From the NCBI GenBank assembly GCA_004764695.1, contig SMSO01000006.1, positions 972,859-1,036,858 of the forward strand: 64,000 bases of DNA. The letters run 5' to 3'. Numbering within the stretch: position 1 is the first letter of the stretch; the number at the start of each line of letters is the position of its first letter. The stretch is from Schizochytrium sp. TIO01. Its lineage: Eukaryota > Sar > Bigyra > Thraustochytrida > Thraustochytriidae. Below, piece after piece: positions 54,832 to 64,000 of this stretch. Below the pieces are notes generated by a model. It ran no database searches, was not told the origin of the DNA, and was given only the letters and a program-made list of their open reading frames with translations. Both the position numbers and the translations under genes were made by a program.

Positions 54832-55782
54832 TCATCGCCTCCTGCGGGACTTCGCACTGGGTTCTTGAATAACAAGATGATCGCCGCCACCTTCAGGCAA
54901 TGTAATAGTTCCGACGTTTAACCACTTTAGTAGCTTTTGCGCTTCCGGATAACGTATTAGTACAACGGGGACATGAATCTTCTTCCATTCTGTGGCCAGA
55001 TCCTGATGCGCAAATCCCTGTGAGAGTCGATCTGAGGGGCGCTGACCCATCAGGGGGCCGCAGTCAAAATTCTCGTCGCATCCGCCCTCTACTTCATCAA
55101 CAATAATAACTGCAGAAGCGCCGGCCTCTTGCACTCGAAGCGCCTTGTCCAGCAAGGTCACTCCTCCACCACGAAATACTAGTGTAAGATGATCCTTGAC
55201 TTGATGGCCATTAATTATTCGATCTCGACCATCATTGGGAACGGCAACAGCAATGCGACCGTCTACGTGATACTTTACAGGTGCATAATGCGCATCCCAT
55301 ATGTCAATCAAAGACCCAGTTTCGTGTGCGTCCATACAATTGACGCAAAACGTCAAGCCTTCTGCAAACATCAGAGAGACCTGCAAGCCAGGAATATAGC
55401 AATGTGGCTCTCCATTGCCTTTGATCTGCTCTGTGCAGAGCTTCTCATTTTCTAAACTCTTCCGTCGCTCAATATTGCGCTCTTCTTCACTCATTGTCTC
55501 GATCCGCTGCCGAGCTTGAAATACCTCGAACTCTTCACGTGTTTGGAATGCAGGTTGATACTGCGGAATACCGCGATCGATTGCCTCATGGTGAAACGAA
55601 CTACCTGGCATCCTTCGCTTTGTTTTGCTATGATGGTGATGGTGATGATGGCCAGCTGCTCCATCAACGTTTAAGACTGCCCAGTCTGACAAACATATTA
55701 ATGACCACAGCACCAGAAAAACGCGTAGAGAGAGCACGTGCGGGCTGCGGCCTCGTGGCGTCACAAACCTCCGCCGCCTCAT
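54832..55782 (-). CDS. Secreted or luminal PA-domain protein
   Basis: A 316-residue protein. Basic residues followed by a hydrophobic stretch (LSLRVFLVLWSLICLSDWAV, about 18-37) make a signal peptide or anchor. A run of seven histidines lies just after it. Residues about 70-110 form a charged helix. The C-terminal 180 residues fit a protease-associated (PA) domain: DHLTLVFRGGGVTLLDKALR, then AGASAVIIVDE, then VPVVLIRYPEAQKLLKWL. PA domains act as substrate-binding or sorting modules in vacuolar sorting receptors, subtilases and small secreted proteins such as PRADC1. No protease catalytic domain is attached and there is no second membrane span, so it resembles the PRADC1 class. Cysteine pairs in the middle (CVNCMDAHE and GGCDENFDCGP) suggest disulfides. 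The cargo is unknown. Confidence 0.75.
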   Translation of the reverse strand: MRRRRFVTPRGRSPHVLSLRVFLVLWSLICLSDWAVLNVDGAAGHHHHHHHSKTKRRMPGSSFHHEAIDRGIPQYQPAFQTREEFEVFQARQRIETMSEEERNIERRKSLENEKLCTEQIKGNGEPHCYIPGLQVSLMFAEGLTFCVNCMDAHETGSLIDIWDAHYAPVKYHVDGRIAVAVPNDGRDRIINGHQVKDHLTLVFRGGGVTLLDKALRVQEAGASAVIIVDEVEGGCDENFDCGPLMGQRPSDRLSQGFAHQDLATEWKKIHVPVVLIRYPEAQKLLKWLNVGTITLPEGGGDHLVIQEPSAKSRRRR

Positions 55783-57083
55783 CAGTTATGTGAGTTTTTT
55801 CCCTAGCTTCTTACCGCATAGCGTGCTCGCACGCAAACTCGCTTTAGATGCAGATGAACGTCACTTTGGCTTGCTGAGTCAGATCACAACACACCTCCGA
55901 CCCTTTTAATTTGCTGTACACACCTTTAACAAAATTGAAAAAAGAGAAGTTTGCCTTTGATGATACTTTCCTGCCTTTCAAAATGTGTTTGCTACACTAC
56001 GATTTCATCTAAACACTGGGTTTTAAAAGTTTTTATCTCTTTTATTGATACGTGCGTTGAACCTAACACCTTGAAACAAGCACGTGCCGGACCTTTTGCA
56101 GCTGTTCAACCGCCAACACGGAAAAAGCTATGAGCTTGACGCGCTATGATGATCAATCAGTGTGCTCTATGGCTTACAACTCCAGCGCAGGGGTCAGCTT
56201 TCAAAATACTCTCTGGACTCTTTTCATCACAGGAGAGGCCGAATCCACACCATCCAGCGATCTTTTTCAAGGACTTTGAAGTTCCTGCCTTCCCCAATGA
56301 TCCTTGTTTTCGAACCCTATTCTTTGTACTTACACGTTCCTCGCACTATTTACAAAAATTGAGAAACGGGGAGACATAACGCACTTAACGAGTCTTTCTT
56401 GCTTCAGCATCCTAACGCCAACTACTAAATACGCTACCGAAGACTCTACCTTGAGAGACGCGCAAAACACACCTTGAAAGACATATGTTTCGATTCCACT
56501 ACTTAGTTGAAACAAACTCCTAGTATTAGCAATAGAAAAGATGGTAGCAGAACTGTATGAACTAGCGAAAGACGGAGAACCCAACGGCTCGAAAGGACAA
56601 TGGATAAGAAAAGAAACCAACGAAGACGCAAGCAGGGTACTTGTAGCGGCCGGAAATCATGCTGAAGGTTATTGAAAAAAATCCTAGCATGGACAGAAAA
56701 GGCACATGGAACCAGGTGCACAGCACTGCAACTGGCCCGAGCTGCGCTTTGATAGCAAAAGGTACACAATTTAATTTTGTTGTTAAAGTGATGACATGAC
56801 GCTAATTTAGCGTAAAGTAGCGCTTTAAACGGCGTTACTAAAACCGAACATCATGACACTAAACGCGATAGTGCTATACACATATAGAGCTTATGATAGT
56901 CTACCAATTCTTGTCCTCTTTTCATAGAGCTTAGCAGAGTAGGGCTCACAATATTACAACTCTTATTCAAGTGCTTTATGTAGAGTGGGCTAGGCAGGCC
57001 AAAACGAGCAGAACTATCTCCATAGCAGTGCCTTGAGGGGCGTGATATCCCTCGGTATTGTGTAGGCGCGCGAGGTTGTGAGC
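55783..57083. other. Divergent promoter region
   Basis: About 1.3 kb separating the PA-domain gene (minus) from the Sfi1-like gene (plus). Both promoters must lie here. Only short, random-looking ORFs are present and no repeat stands out. Confidence 0.55.
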
Positions 57084-59651
57084 ATGTCATCTGTGCCCTC
57101 TGACTGGCAACGACTACGGGGTAGGTTTGCCACACAGTCAGAAAGTCAGGCAACTCACGGCGAGCGGCATATTACCTTTGCTACTCCAAGTGCCTACAAT
57201 GAATCATTGCTCAAAATGAATGAGAATAGTCCTGCTATGGACGCTTGGTCTGCAAGAATATTGAAACAAACAGAAGAAACTGATTCTACGCCTAGCTCGA
57301 ACGAAATCCTAGACCGCTGGAGAGATAGATCATACGCTACGCAACTTGCTAGTAAACCACGATACGACCAAGTACACGACCCACTGCTCGAAACTGAAGT
57401 TCAGGGTGTTTTGAACCAACTACGCAACACAAAGCTTCGCGTGGAAAGTGACCGCATCGATCTCACTGATGATGAAGACGATGACGGGGAGGAAAAGTTT
57501 CGTCAAACTTTGCTGACGCGGCGTCATAAAGTTGAACAGCAGACCAAAGACCAGGACTTATCTGGCTGGGCTAGAAAAATTAGCCACAAGTATGACTCTT
57601 ATTCACAACACAATTATAGCAAGCAGCAGGTATCAGAATTTCAAAATCCATCCCACGAATCAAACAGGTTACATACCCAAATGCATTACAAAGAAAAATG
57701 TACATTAGTCCGAGATCACGTCCATGATCGAGATCATTCAGCAAAGGTACGCTTATGTTTGCAAAAGGAAAGCGAAGAAAACAGGGCAATATCATCCAAT
57801 GCTTTCTTTTCGTCAAACGGGTCCACACGACACCACAATGAAAATATGAAAATCTTGGCAAGTGAGTTTCAGCGAATCTCAATAAGAAATCTGGAATCCA
57901 AGACGCCTTCAATCCAAACCAAACCGTCGCTCTTTCAATGGGATGTAGAACGCTTTCCTCGAGTTCATGAAGAAGAAAGAAGGAAACAAGATGAAATACT
58001 TGCCAATGAGTCCAAAACACAGAACTTTTCAAACGAACGAATGGAACATCGTTTCAGTAGAAGCGCATCCGGATATTTGGCCGAAGGCGCAAACTCAGAA
58101 ACATACAACGAGCAGAAGCAATCTTCGTTTAGACTAGCACATAGAGGTTTGGTGTTAAGCCGAAAGCAGCAATCCGAGCTTCTACGTATGGAAGCTAGAC
58201 GAGAACTTCGAACACTTCGGAATGTGTTTGAGCGCTTGTTCTTATACTCTGAAAAGCGAAGAACCAGACGCGAAGAAGCGCATGCATTTGCACTATGCAA
58301 GTTTCGTCTGCAGCATAGGACTCGCTTACTTCGCAAGTGCTTTCATGCGCTTGCGGAGCACGCATGTCGAGTTAGTTCCTTTCGAGTGCGTACAGTTCAG
58401 CATCGCGCTTTTGAACGTTGGACTCTCTATACTGCCAATCAACACGAGCAGAAAATGATTGCGAAACTAGATTTGATACGGCGTGAGCAGCGACAAATCC
58501 TTTGCCAGCAAGCAATGATTCACTTTCAAGCACGTATACTGAAGAAATACTGGTCTGAGTGGGTGAAAGATATTAAGCAAAAGAAGGTTCAACGTGAGGA
58601 AGAGGAAAAACAAGCAATAAGGCAAAGACAAATACAAAGATTCAAAGTTCATTTACGACAATGTTCAGCAGAAACGAACCAAGATGGAAATGTTGTTGAA
58701 GATATATCGTCGCGCTCACATTGGGCAAGGACTTCAGGTGAAAATACATCAGTTGTTCTAAGTAAAGAAAAACAGAATCATCAACAACCTCCGGGAGAGC
58801 AAGGATCAAGCTTCGAACCACCTCCTCCAAGTTCTAATCCACCCCCCTTACCTAATAAAGCCCCAGTTGCAGCGCGAGAGCTAACAGCAATGGAGTTACG
58901 GGCTGTTGAGCGTAAGGCAAAGCGCGAGGAATTGCGTCGACGCCAAGCAGAGCTTGAGCAAATGCGCGCAGAAGAGGCTTCCCAGCGCTCGTATGAAGAA
59001 CATCTTCGCATTGTGCAGGAGCGTGCACAAGATCTAGCGAAAAAACGCCAACTCCAGGCGAAAAGAGAGTATGAAAAACAAGTTCGAGAAAATCGTGACA
59101 AATTATCTACATTACATAATGAGCGTGCTATTTTATGGTACAAAGGACTCAAACCCTGGAAACTCCTTGTTCGCATAGCAAAACTCGACGATGAACGGGC
59201 AAGGGCACATGACCGTCGATCCAAGTTACGTCAGGCATTTGTGTACTGGAGTGGAGTTATAAGATCAATACAACTAGTGAGACGCCAAAAGCAGCGCGCT
59301 ATGGAAAATGCAGCCAGACATTTCCGACGGCGATCTCTTTTGCGCTTAGGCTGGCGTTTAATTGCTGAACGTCACTACAGGCTTCAGGCTCAATTCGCGG
59401 CAATTGAATCAAGCAATAGAATCCGTATGCTCAAACAAGCATGTAAAACCTGGCAGAGAGCGCTTTTGCGCCATATTCAAGAAATGATGCAAGCTGATTT
59501 ACTGGCAAACTACAAATTACTGACCAAGATGTGGCGATTCTGGTTGCAGCATGTAGAAAGAAGACGTGAGGAACGAAGGCGAGTAGTTGGCAAAAATCAG
59601 ATCTGGTCAAAGGTTAGAACATGGCTAGAGGAGGAGGAAGAAGACATTTGA
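57084..59651 (+). CDS. Sfi1/CCDC191-like centrosomal or basal-body repeat protein
   Basis: From the first ATG (57084) the protein has 855 residues. Residues 1-370 are polar and probably disordered. Two helical blocks follow (about 385-530 and 683-840) in which aromatic and Trp residues recur in short repeats: LLRKCFHALAEH, HRAFERWTLYT, ILKKYWSEWVKD, LRQAFVYWSGVI, LLRLGWRLIAER, LKQACKTWQRAL and LTKMWRFWLQHV. This L-x-x-x-F/W-x-x-W spacing is that of Sfi1 repeats, which bind centrin in centrioles and basal bodies. Between the blocks lie a Pro-rich linker (near 578) and a long charged coiled coil (about 598-674). The KGLKPWKLL segment after the coiled coil recalls vertebrate CCDC191. A centrosome or basal-body role fits the RABL2 gene at 31.8 kb. 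Confidence 0.7.
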   Translation: MSSVPSDWQRLRGRFATQSESQATHGERHITFATPSAYNESLLKMNENSPAMDAWSARILKQTEETDSTPSSNEILDRWRDRSYATQLASKPRYDQVHDPLLETEVQGVLNQLRNTKLRVESDRIDLTDDEDDDGEEKFRQTLLTRRHKVEQQTKDQDLSGWARKISHKYDSYSQHNYSKQQVSEFQNPSHESNRLHTQMHYKEKCTLVRDHVHDRDHSAKVRLCLQKESEENRAISSNAFFSSNGSTRHHNENMKILASEFQRISIRNLESKTPSIQTKPSLFQWDVERFPRVHEEERRKQDEILANESKTQNFSNERMEHRFSRSASGYLAEGANSETYNEQKQSSFRLAHRGLVLSRKQQSELLRMEARRELRTLRNVFERLFLYSEKRRTRREEAHAFALCKFRLQHRTRLLRKCFHALAEHACRVSSFRVRTVQHRAFERWTLYTANQHEQKMIAKLDLIRREQRQILCQQAMIHFQARILKKYWSEWVKDIKQKKVQREEEEKQAIRQRQIQRFKVHLRQCSAETNQDGNVVEDISSRSHWARTSGENTSVVLSKEKQNHQQPPGEQGSSFEPPPPSSNPPPLPNKAPVAARELTAMELRAVERKAKREELRRRQAELEQMRAEEASQRSYEEHLRIVQERAQDLAKKRQLQAKREYEKQVRENRDKLSTLHNERAILWYKGLKPWKLLVRIAKLDDERARAHDRRSKLRQAFVYWSGVIRSIQLVRRQKQRAMENAARHFRRRSLLRLGWRLIAERHYRLQAQFAAIESSNRIRMLKQACKTWQRALLRHIQEMMQADLLANYKLLTKMWRFWLQHVERRREERRRVVGKNQIWSKVRTWLEEEEEDI

Positions 59652-59844
59652 AAATCTCCAGAGACTGCCTGAAATGATTGTTTGTTGGTATCTATCTATC
59701 TTTTATTTTTTATAATTTTTTTTTTTTTTTGTTATAAAAATGTAATATACCATTCAAAGGAATCACAGTAGGTGAATGAAATAACACAATCATTAAAAGA
59801 GAAGTATAGGGTCCTAATGTGACAGGAAGAACTATTAAACAATC
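59652..59844. other. Short convergent 3' spacer with poly-T
   Basis: Fewer than 200 bases separate two convergent genes, so their 3' ends probably overlap or abut. A poly-T run sits at about 59717-59730. Confidence 0.55.
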
Positions 59845-61680
59845 TTAGCCGCCACGAACTTGATGAATAAGCTCTCGGCGCCCTACAGGAAAACGGTGCA
59901 CATTCTTGTGCATCCATTCGTCTGCATCAACTTCATTAAATTTCGATCGATCAAAAAGTACAGCCACAACTTGTTCAGTGTAATCATCTTCTCGTCGACC
60001 CATGAGTAATGACACCCCAGGCTTAGCAGACCCACGGTCACGTTTTCGGTAAAACGAATCAAGCTGAAATGCTGCATGGTCTTGCAACTGAATCTTCCCC
60101 TTATCCGCGGTAGAATTATTTGCAAAACGGTATTTGAGGTCCACAAGATCTTCTTCCCTGGAGTCTTGATTATCGCCTTCCACATCTGTCCCATCAAATC
60201 CATCCGGGGCTATGCTTCCATCAGCTTGATCAGCAAATATAAAGCTTTCCGGGTTAGATCTATTCATTAAATCAAGTTTACATGCATCAAGTAGGGCGGA
60301 TTTACAAGCAGCAAGTTCAAGCAAACGAGATACTGATTTCTGCCTTGGCACAACAGCTCCTACTTTTTTCTTTTCTCCAATTTCCTCAGTTGGTGGATCT
60401 GCCACAACTGCGACCAGCTTATCCTTCGATCCACTATCACGGCGCTTCCGATTTGTTGGTGATTCGCTCCATGTTGCCGCTGGGTCATGCTTTATAACGC
60501 TTTCAATATTAGGAAAGCTGTTTTTGCGGGTGAATGTATTTGGGCGATGTGTGCATTCTTCGGACTCCTTTTGATTCTGCTGATCACGGAGCTTTTGCTC
60601 GCGCTCTTTTTTCCGCTTGAGAAGGTACTCTTGTCGTTCAATGAGGTTCATACTGAGTAGATTGGCACCTTCATGGGAAATGCGGTTTGCACCAAGTGCT
60701 GCAGTGCCCGCTCGTCGTAATTTGCCACCCGAGGCAGTCCCAGAGGTAATATCAGATTCCGTCTTCCTCCGCTCAACACGCGACGGCCTAAAGCGCTGGG
60801 AGCGCCTTTCAGTATTTTGCCGTCGCGACGTAGAAGGGGTCTTCTCGTTTTTTTCCTTGGACTTGCCGGCTTGTTGCTTCTGTAGCTGCTGCTGCTGATG
60901 ATGATGAGAAGATTGCGATGATCGGCGTGAACTATTCGTGCGAATGCTTGAAGCGTCTTTGATATCAGACGACTCATCTTCGTCAACAAGAAGGCTGGAT
61001 ACACTACTCCTTGTGCTAGATCCTAGAGCGCTGAGGAAGGAAGGAGAATCGGTTTCATCCTGCGTATTCGATGTCTGATTCGCTGTACCCAGATCCGTCT
61101 GGGTTGTTGCATCTCGCGGTGATGGCAGTGCATTGTTTCCTGATCCTGCCATCTCCTCAGAGAAGGTAACCTCGTGTCCTAGCACAGGGATCACAAAGTT
61201 GCCCAGACTATTCTCGCAGGTCTCAGGAGAGGCTAGCTGTTCACTTTGCTCTAGAATAGGTACATTTTGAGTGCGTTCACCAGCTTCCTTCTCAGACGTT
61301 ACCTTATCCTCTGGGCCAAGAGGTGAGCCAGGTACATCACTAAGTTCGATACAAATATGAAGCCAACATTTGTGTTGTCGAGAAGTTTCATTTTGTGAGC
61401 ATGCATCACCCTCTCGAAGCATTTGTAACACGACCTTGACTGCAAGGTCATCAAGACCAAGGTGAAGAGGATTTGATCTCAACCAGTCGCGAATTTGTTG
61501 TGAACGTGTTGTCCACCAGCCTTGAGGCTCACGGTCTCCTTCGTCTGCACCATCATCTGGCCGACCTGATTCATAGCTTACCTGTCGCTTTTTCGCCAGA
61601 AATGGTCGTCGGCCGCCACGAAAACGCAATGTCTCACTTGCCACAACGGCGTCTCGAGGAATTCCTGTTTCGGAAGTCAT
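59845..61680 (-). CDS. Low-complexity protein with charged helix, unrecognised
   Basis: From the first ATG (61680) the product has 611 residues; the open frame runs 21 codons further upstream without an ATG. A basic N-terminus (LRFRGGRRPFLAKKR) is followed by a small folded-looking segment (about 55-110, WWTTRSQQIRDWLRSNPL and AVKVVLQMLREG). Then comes a long Ser/Thr/acidic stretch with an HHHQQQQLQKQQ patch. A charged helix (IERQEYLLKRKKEREQKL) leads to EECTHRPNTF, which resembles the ECTFxP-type motif found in many flagellar and cytoskeletal proteins. The last 110 residues look folded (DLKYRFANN, AVLFDRSKFNEVDADEWMHK). No enzyme motif is visible. A cytoskeletal or flagellar role is a weak inference from the motif and neighbours. 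Confidence 0.68.
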   Translation of the reverse strand: MTSETGIPRDAVVASETLRFRGGRRPFLAKKRQVSYESGRPDDGADEGDREPQGWWTTRSQQIRDWLRSNPLHLGLDDLAVKVVLQMLREGDACSQNETSRQHKCWLHICIELSDVPGSPLGPEDKVTSEKEAGERTQNVPILEQSEQLASPETCENSLGNFVIPVLGHEVTFSEEMAGSGNNALPSPRDATTQTDLGTANQTSNTQDETDSPSFLSALGSSTRSSVSSLLVDEDESSDIKDASSIRTNSSRRSSQSSHHHQQQQLQKQQAGKSKEKNEKTPSTSRRQNTERRSQRFRPSRVERRKTESDITSGTASGGKLRRAGTAALGANRISHEGANLLSMNLIERQEYLLKRKKEREQKLRDQQNQKESEECTHRPNTFTRKNSFPNIESVIKHDPAATWSESPTNRKRRDSGSKDKLVAVVADPPTEEIGEKKKVGAVVPRQKSVSRLLELAACKSALLDACKLDLMNRSNPESFIFADQADGSIAPDGFDGTDVEGDNQDSREEDLVDLKYRFANNSTADKGKIQLQDHAAFQLDSFYRKRDRGSAKPGVSLLMGRREDDYTEQVVAVLFDRSKFNEVDADEWMHKNVHRFPVGRRELIHQVRGG

Positions 61681-62656
61681 TTTAAAGTGATCTGAATTGA
61701 TTATTCGACTCCCCGTACAAGGAGCACGCACGTGAAGCACCAAAAGTACTCACACGCACGATTGCCTCTCTCGACGTACCGAGTCTATACCTGAACTTGC
61801 ACTGTTGACCAGACTTTTCAGAGAAGCGTCCAGACTCTACACTACTGACTCCGGGAATGTCTCTCAGTGCACAAACCTTTCAAGTCTCCATTACCTTCGA
61901 AATGATGTATAAATGTTAGAATCGAAGTTCTTTTGTTTTTTCTTTGTAAAATCAAGTTTACTGAAAAGAACCTCAGGTACACTAACATTCACTTTTCCGT
62001 ATTTGTCAATGTTATTCAAAGAGAGCTAAGGTAGAAGAAGTCCATGGTATCATTCCACGTGCCTTTAATTTCTAACGTGTACTAGCGTTCTCTCTGCCTT
62101 ACGTCATATCTTAACGGATACAAAAACAATTTAGCTCGTGCTTGTAACAATGCGCACATACATTCTCTAATTCAGAATATTTATAAGACCGCGAGTATGG
62201 AGCTTGAGTCAAGGTGTGTACCATTTGTGGGAGCACTACAATTCTAATATCAAAATAGTCTTTTACGTAGGAAACATAACTTGCCCCAGTTCTCGCCCTA
62301 TCGAAAAGCTCTGAGTCTAATGTTTTTTCGAAACTCTGTTTGCCTCAAGTCACCATAGGTGGTGAAAGTGATTCAGGTTTGCTTGCTGCAGCGTTCTTAA
62401 ATTGAACTCTTGTTCTCATTCTTCAATTAAAGTATTCACTTTTACCTTGATTCACAGCATGTGAGGTTGGTAGGAACAGATTAGGTGTATGTATATCAAT
62501 TAGGAATCAAATTAGTTGCGGCAAGCATTGGATCACTAGTTAGTTGAGGTGGAGTTCGAGACATATTGATGCCGATGCAATAAACTAGATTGTTTGAAGT
62601 CGACGAGCGGGTTACAGCTAGACAGCTTGCATTCGCATGTGCGCTGCCAAGTAAAG
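61681..62656. other. Divergent promoter region
   Basis: About 975 bases between two outward-facing genes. AT-rich in the middle; no repeat or gene identified. Confidence 0.55.
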
Positions 62657-64000
62657 ATGGGAAAGAAAGCCCCGCGAACCGGCGGTCGGGGTGGCAAACT
62701 AGGGAGTATTGAGAACGGCGCCAATTCCGTTCGAAGCGGAGTGGAGAAGGCCTTACGGGCATACAGACAGCACGAGAAGCAAAAGGAGAAGGTGAAGCGG
62801 CGTCGCCAGCGTGAAGAAAGTAATGCTGCCGCAAAACTGGATCAGATCGCGAGAGCCGTGGATGACTTGCATTTGATTGAAGATACGCATGATATACAAG
62901 GCCTTCTTGAAAGCAATGATAGCTTTGAGGGTGAAATGCGCGGGGATGCATCATCGAAGCCAAAGCCTACTTTAGAGGAAGCTGGTAACTTCTTATTTAG
63001 AACTCGTGGACCTATGCTTTCGATGCAAAGTGATTCTGAGAGCAGTATGGTCATAAATCTACGAAGCCTTTGGGGAGGAGGAAGTAGCACATATACAAAC
63101 CACCTTCCTTCTATTCATTTACCCTCTGCTTCAGTAGCTGAAAACTCGTACATTTCTCATTCAAAGCACGATTCAAACAGTCCTGGGAGAAGTCGAAACC
63201 AATCTCCCTCTCCAAAGACAGAAGGGCGTGTGCGTTCAGCCGCGCATACACAGCCAACTTCGCCCAAACCGAAACGCCCCCAACAACCTACAACTAATGC
63301 AGAGAGTCCTCGTATTCCGCGGTTTCTTCGTAAACGCAACAGCCAAGACGATGAAGACAACAATAGAGATACAGACGCTTCTCCAATAAGCCGGAGTCCG
63401 AGAAAGTCCTTTATAATGGGCGGAAGCAATCGCAAATTTAGTAGTGTTACTGGCTCATATCACTCATCTTCAACTTTCTCGAGAGTTGATGTGCAGCTCA
63501 CACGAATGCACCACAGTACATTGTTGGATGAAATTACCAGGCTTGTCCAAGAGAATGCCAAATTTGCAAAGTCCCTCGCAACAATAGAAGACACTATTAA
63601 CAAACAACAAGAGCAACTGGCTGTTGTATCATTAGAGTTTAGTCAGAACACAGAAGAGTTTGAGCGTGACCAATTAGAAACCCAACGAGCAACAGAGAGA
63701 GTTGCTCATATTCGTGAACAGCTGCAGACTGTACATTCAAACTGTGATTTGAACCGGTTCCGAGAGCGACAGCTCAACCGCATGCTTTTCCGCTCACAAG
63801 ATGAACGCAATGTTGCCAAAAACCAGATGGAAAATCTCCAAAACCTTATGGATGCGCAAGGAGTACAGCAAGAAATGCGTGAGCTACAATTAAAATATAA
63901 AGAGGCGCAACAAATAGTAGAAGCTTTGCAGGCCAAACGAGTAGCTCTTGAAGAAAAGCAAAAGATTTCTCGTGAAGCATTCAAGTCTAAGTTCACGGAG
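62657..64000 (+). CDS. Coiled-coil protein, truncated by the right edge
   Basis: The frame from the ATG at 62657 stays open for 448 codons to the last base of the window, so the 3' end is missing. The N-terminus is basic (MGKKAPRTGGRGGKLG) and leads to a charged helix (about 35-75). A Ser/Pro-rich, probably disordered region follows (about 140-270), with several SP sites (SPKPKRP, SPRIPRFLRK, SPISRSPRKS) that could be phosphorylated by proline-directed kinases. From about residue 279 to the edge it is continuous coiled coil (LDEITRLVQENAKFAKSL and RERQLNRMLFRSQDERN). No family is recognised. The antisense ORFs in this interval are shadows of it. It is divergent from the 59.8-61.7 kb gene. Confidence 0.78.
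   Translation, partial: MGKKAPRTGGRGGKLGSIENGANSVRSGVEKALRAYRQHEKQKEKVKRRRQREESNAAAKLDQIARAVDDLHLIEDTHDIQGLLESNDSFEGEMRGDASSKPKPTLEEAGNFLFRTRGPMLSMQSDSESSMVINLRSLWGGGSSTYTNHLPSIHLPSASVAENSYISHSKHDSNSPGRSRNQSPSPKTEGRVRSAAHTQPTSPKPKRPQQPTTNAESPRIPRFLRKRNSQDDEDNNRDTDASPISRSPRKSFIMGGSNRKFSSVTGSYHSSSTFSRVDVQLTRMHHSTLLDEITRLVQENAKFAKSLATIEDTINKQQEQLAVVSLEFSQNTEEFERDQLETQRATERVAHIREQLQTVHSNCDLNRFRERQLNRMLFRSQDERNVAKNQMENLQNLMDAQGVQQEMRELQLKYKEAQQIVEALQAKRVALEEKQKISREAFKSKFTE

Overview
The window looks like nuclear DNA of a unicellular eukaryote, not bacterial or viral. Its long genes are almost all single uninterrupted ORFs separated by AT-rich, microsatellite-laden spacers. Gene content includes a peroxisomal PEX6-type AAA ATPase, an AGC kinase with a PX domain, a RABL2-type ciliary GTPase, a GT54-like Golgi glycosyltransferase, a TMEM242-like mitochondrial protein, and Sfi1-like and coiled-coil proteins. 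RABL2 and the Sfi1-like protein point to an organism with centrioles and a flagellated stage. Intron poverty plus this repeat-rich spacer style is most reminiscent of a thraustochytrid (stramenopile, Aurantiochytrium/Hondaea-like). That placement is an inference from gene style, not from a marker gene.

Layout. 1-14.2 kb: no gene I can support; simple repeats and a 14-bp tandem array. 14.2-15.0 kb: TMEM242-like gene (minus). 15.0-19.0 kb: spacer. 19.06-20.8 kb: GT54-like glycosyltransferase (plus), whose reading frame breaks in the stem region (intron or one-base shift). 21.4-24.1 kb: PX-AGC kinase (minus), convergent with the previous gene. 24.1-31.8 kb: microsatellite-dominated spacer. 31.8-32.5 kb: RABL2 (plus). 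33.6-34.7 kb: mitochondrial-type membrane protein (minus). 36.1-39.4 kb: PEX6 with an unusual C-terminal cysteine-rich finger (plus). 39.9-40.3 kb: small hydrophobic-hairpin protein (minus). 40.3-50.5 kb: gene-poor, with a decayed tandem duplication at 41.1-43.3 kb. 50.5-64 kb: dense block with a large unrecognised protein carrying duplicated beta-type modules, a coiled-coil protein, a secreted PA-domain protein, an Sfi1/CCDC191-like protein, an unknown low-complexity protein, and a coiled-coil gene that runs off the right edge.

Neighbouring genes are mostly convergent or divergent pairs, as expected for a compact eukaryote. They do not form one pathway. The recurring theme is organelle biology: mitochondrion, peroxisome, endomembrane, and cilium/centrosome. 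I found no tRNA, rRNA, CRISPR array, intact transposon or virus. The most interesting points are the cysteine finger fused to PEX6, the kinase with a serine T-loop and no hydrophobic motif, the duplicated module in the 709-residue protein, and the hidden ancient duplication at 41-43 kb.
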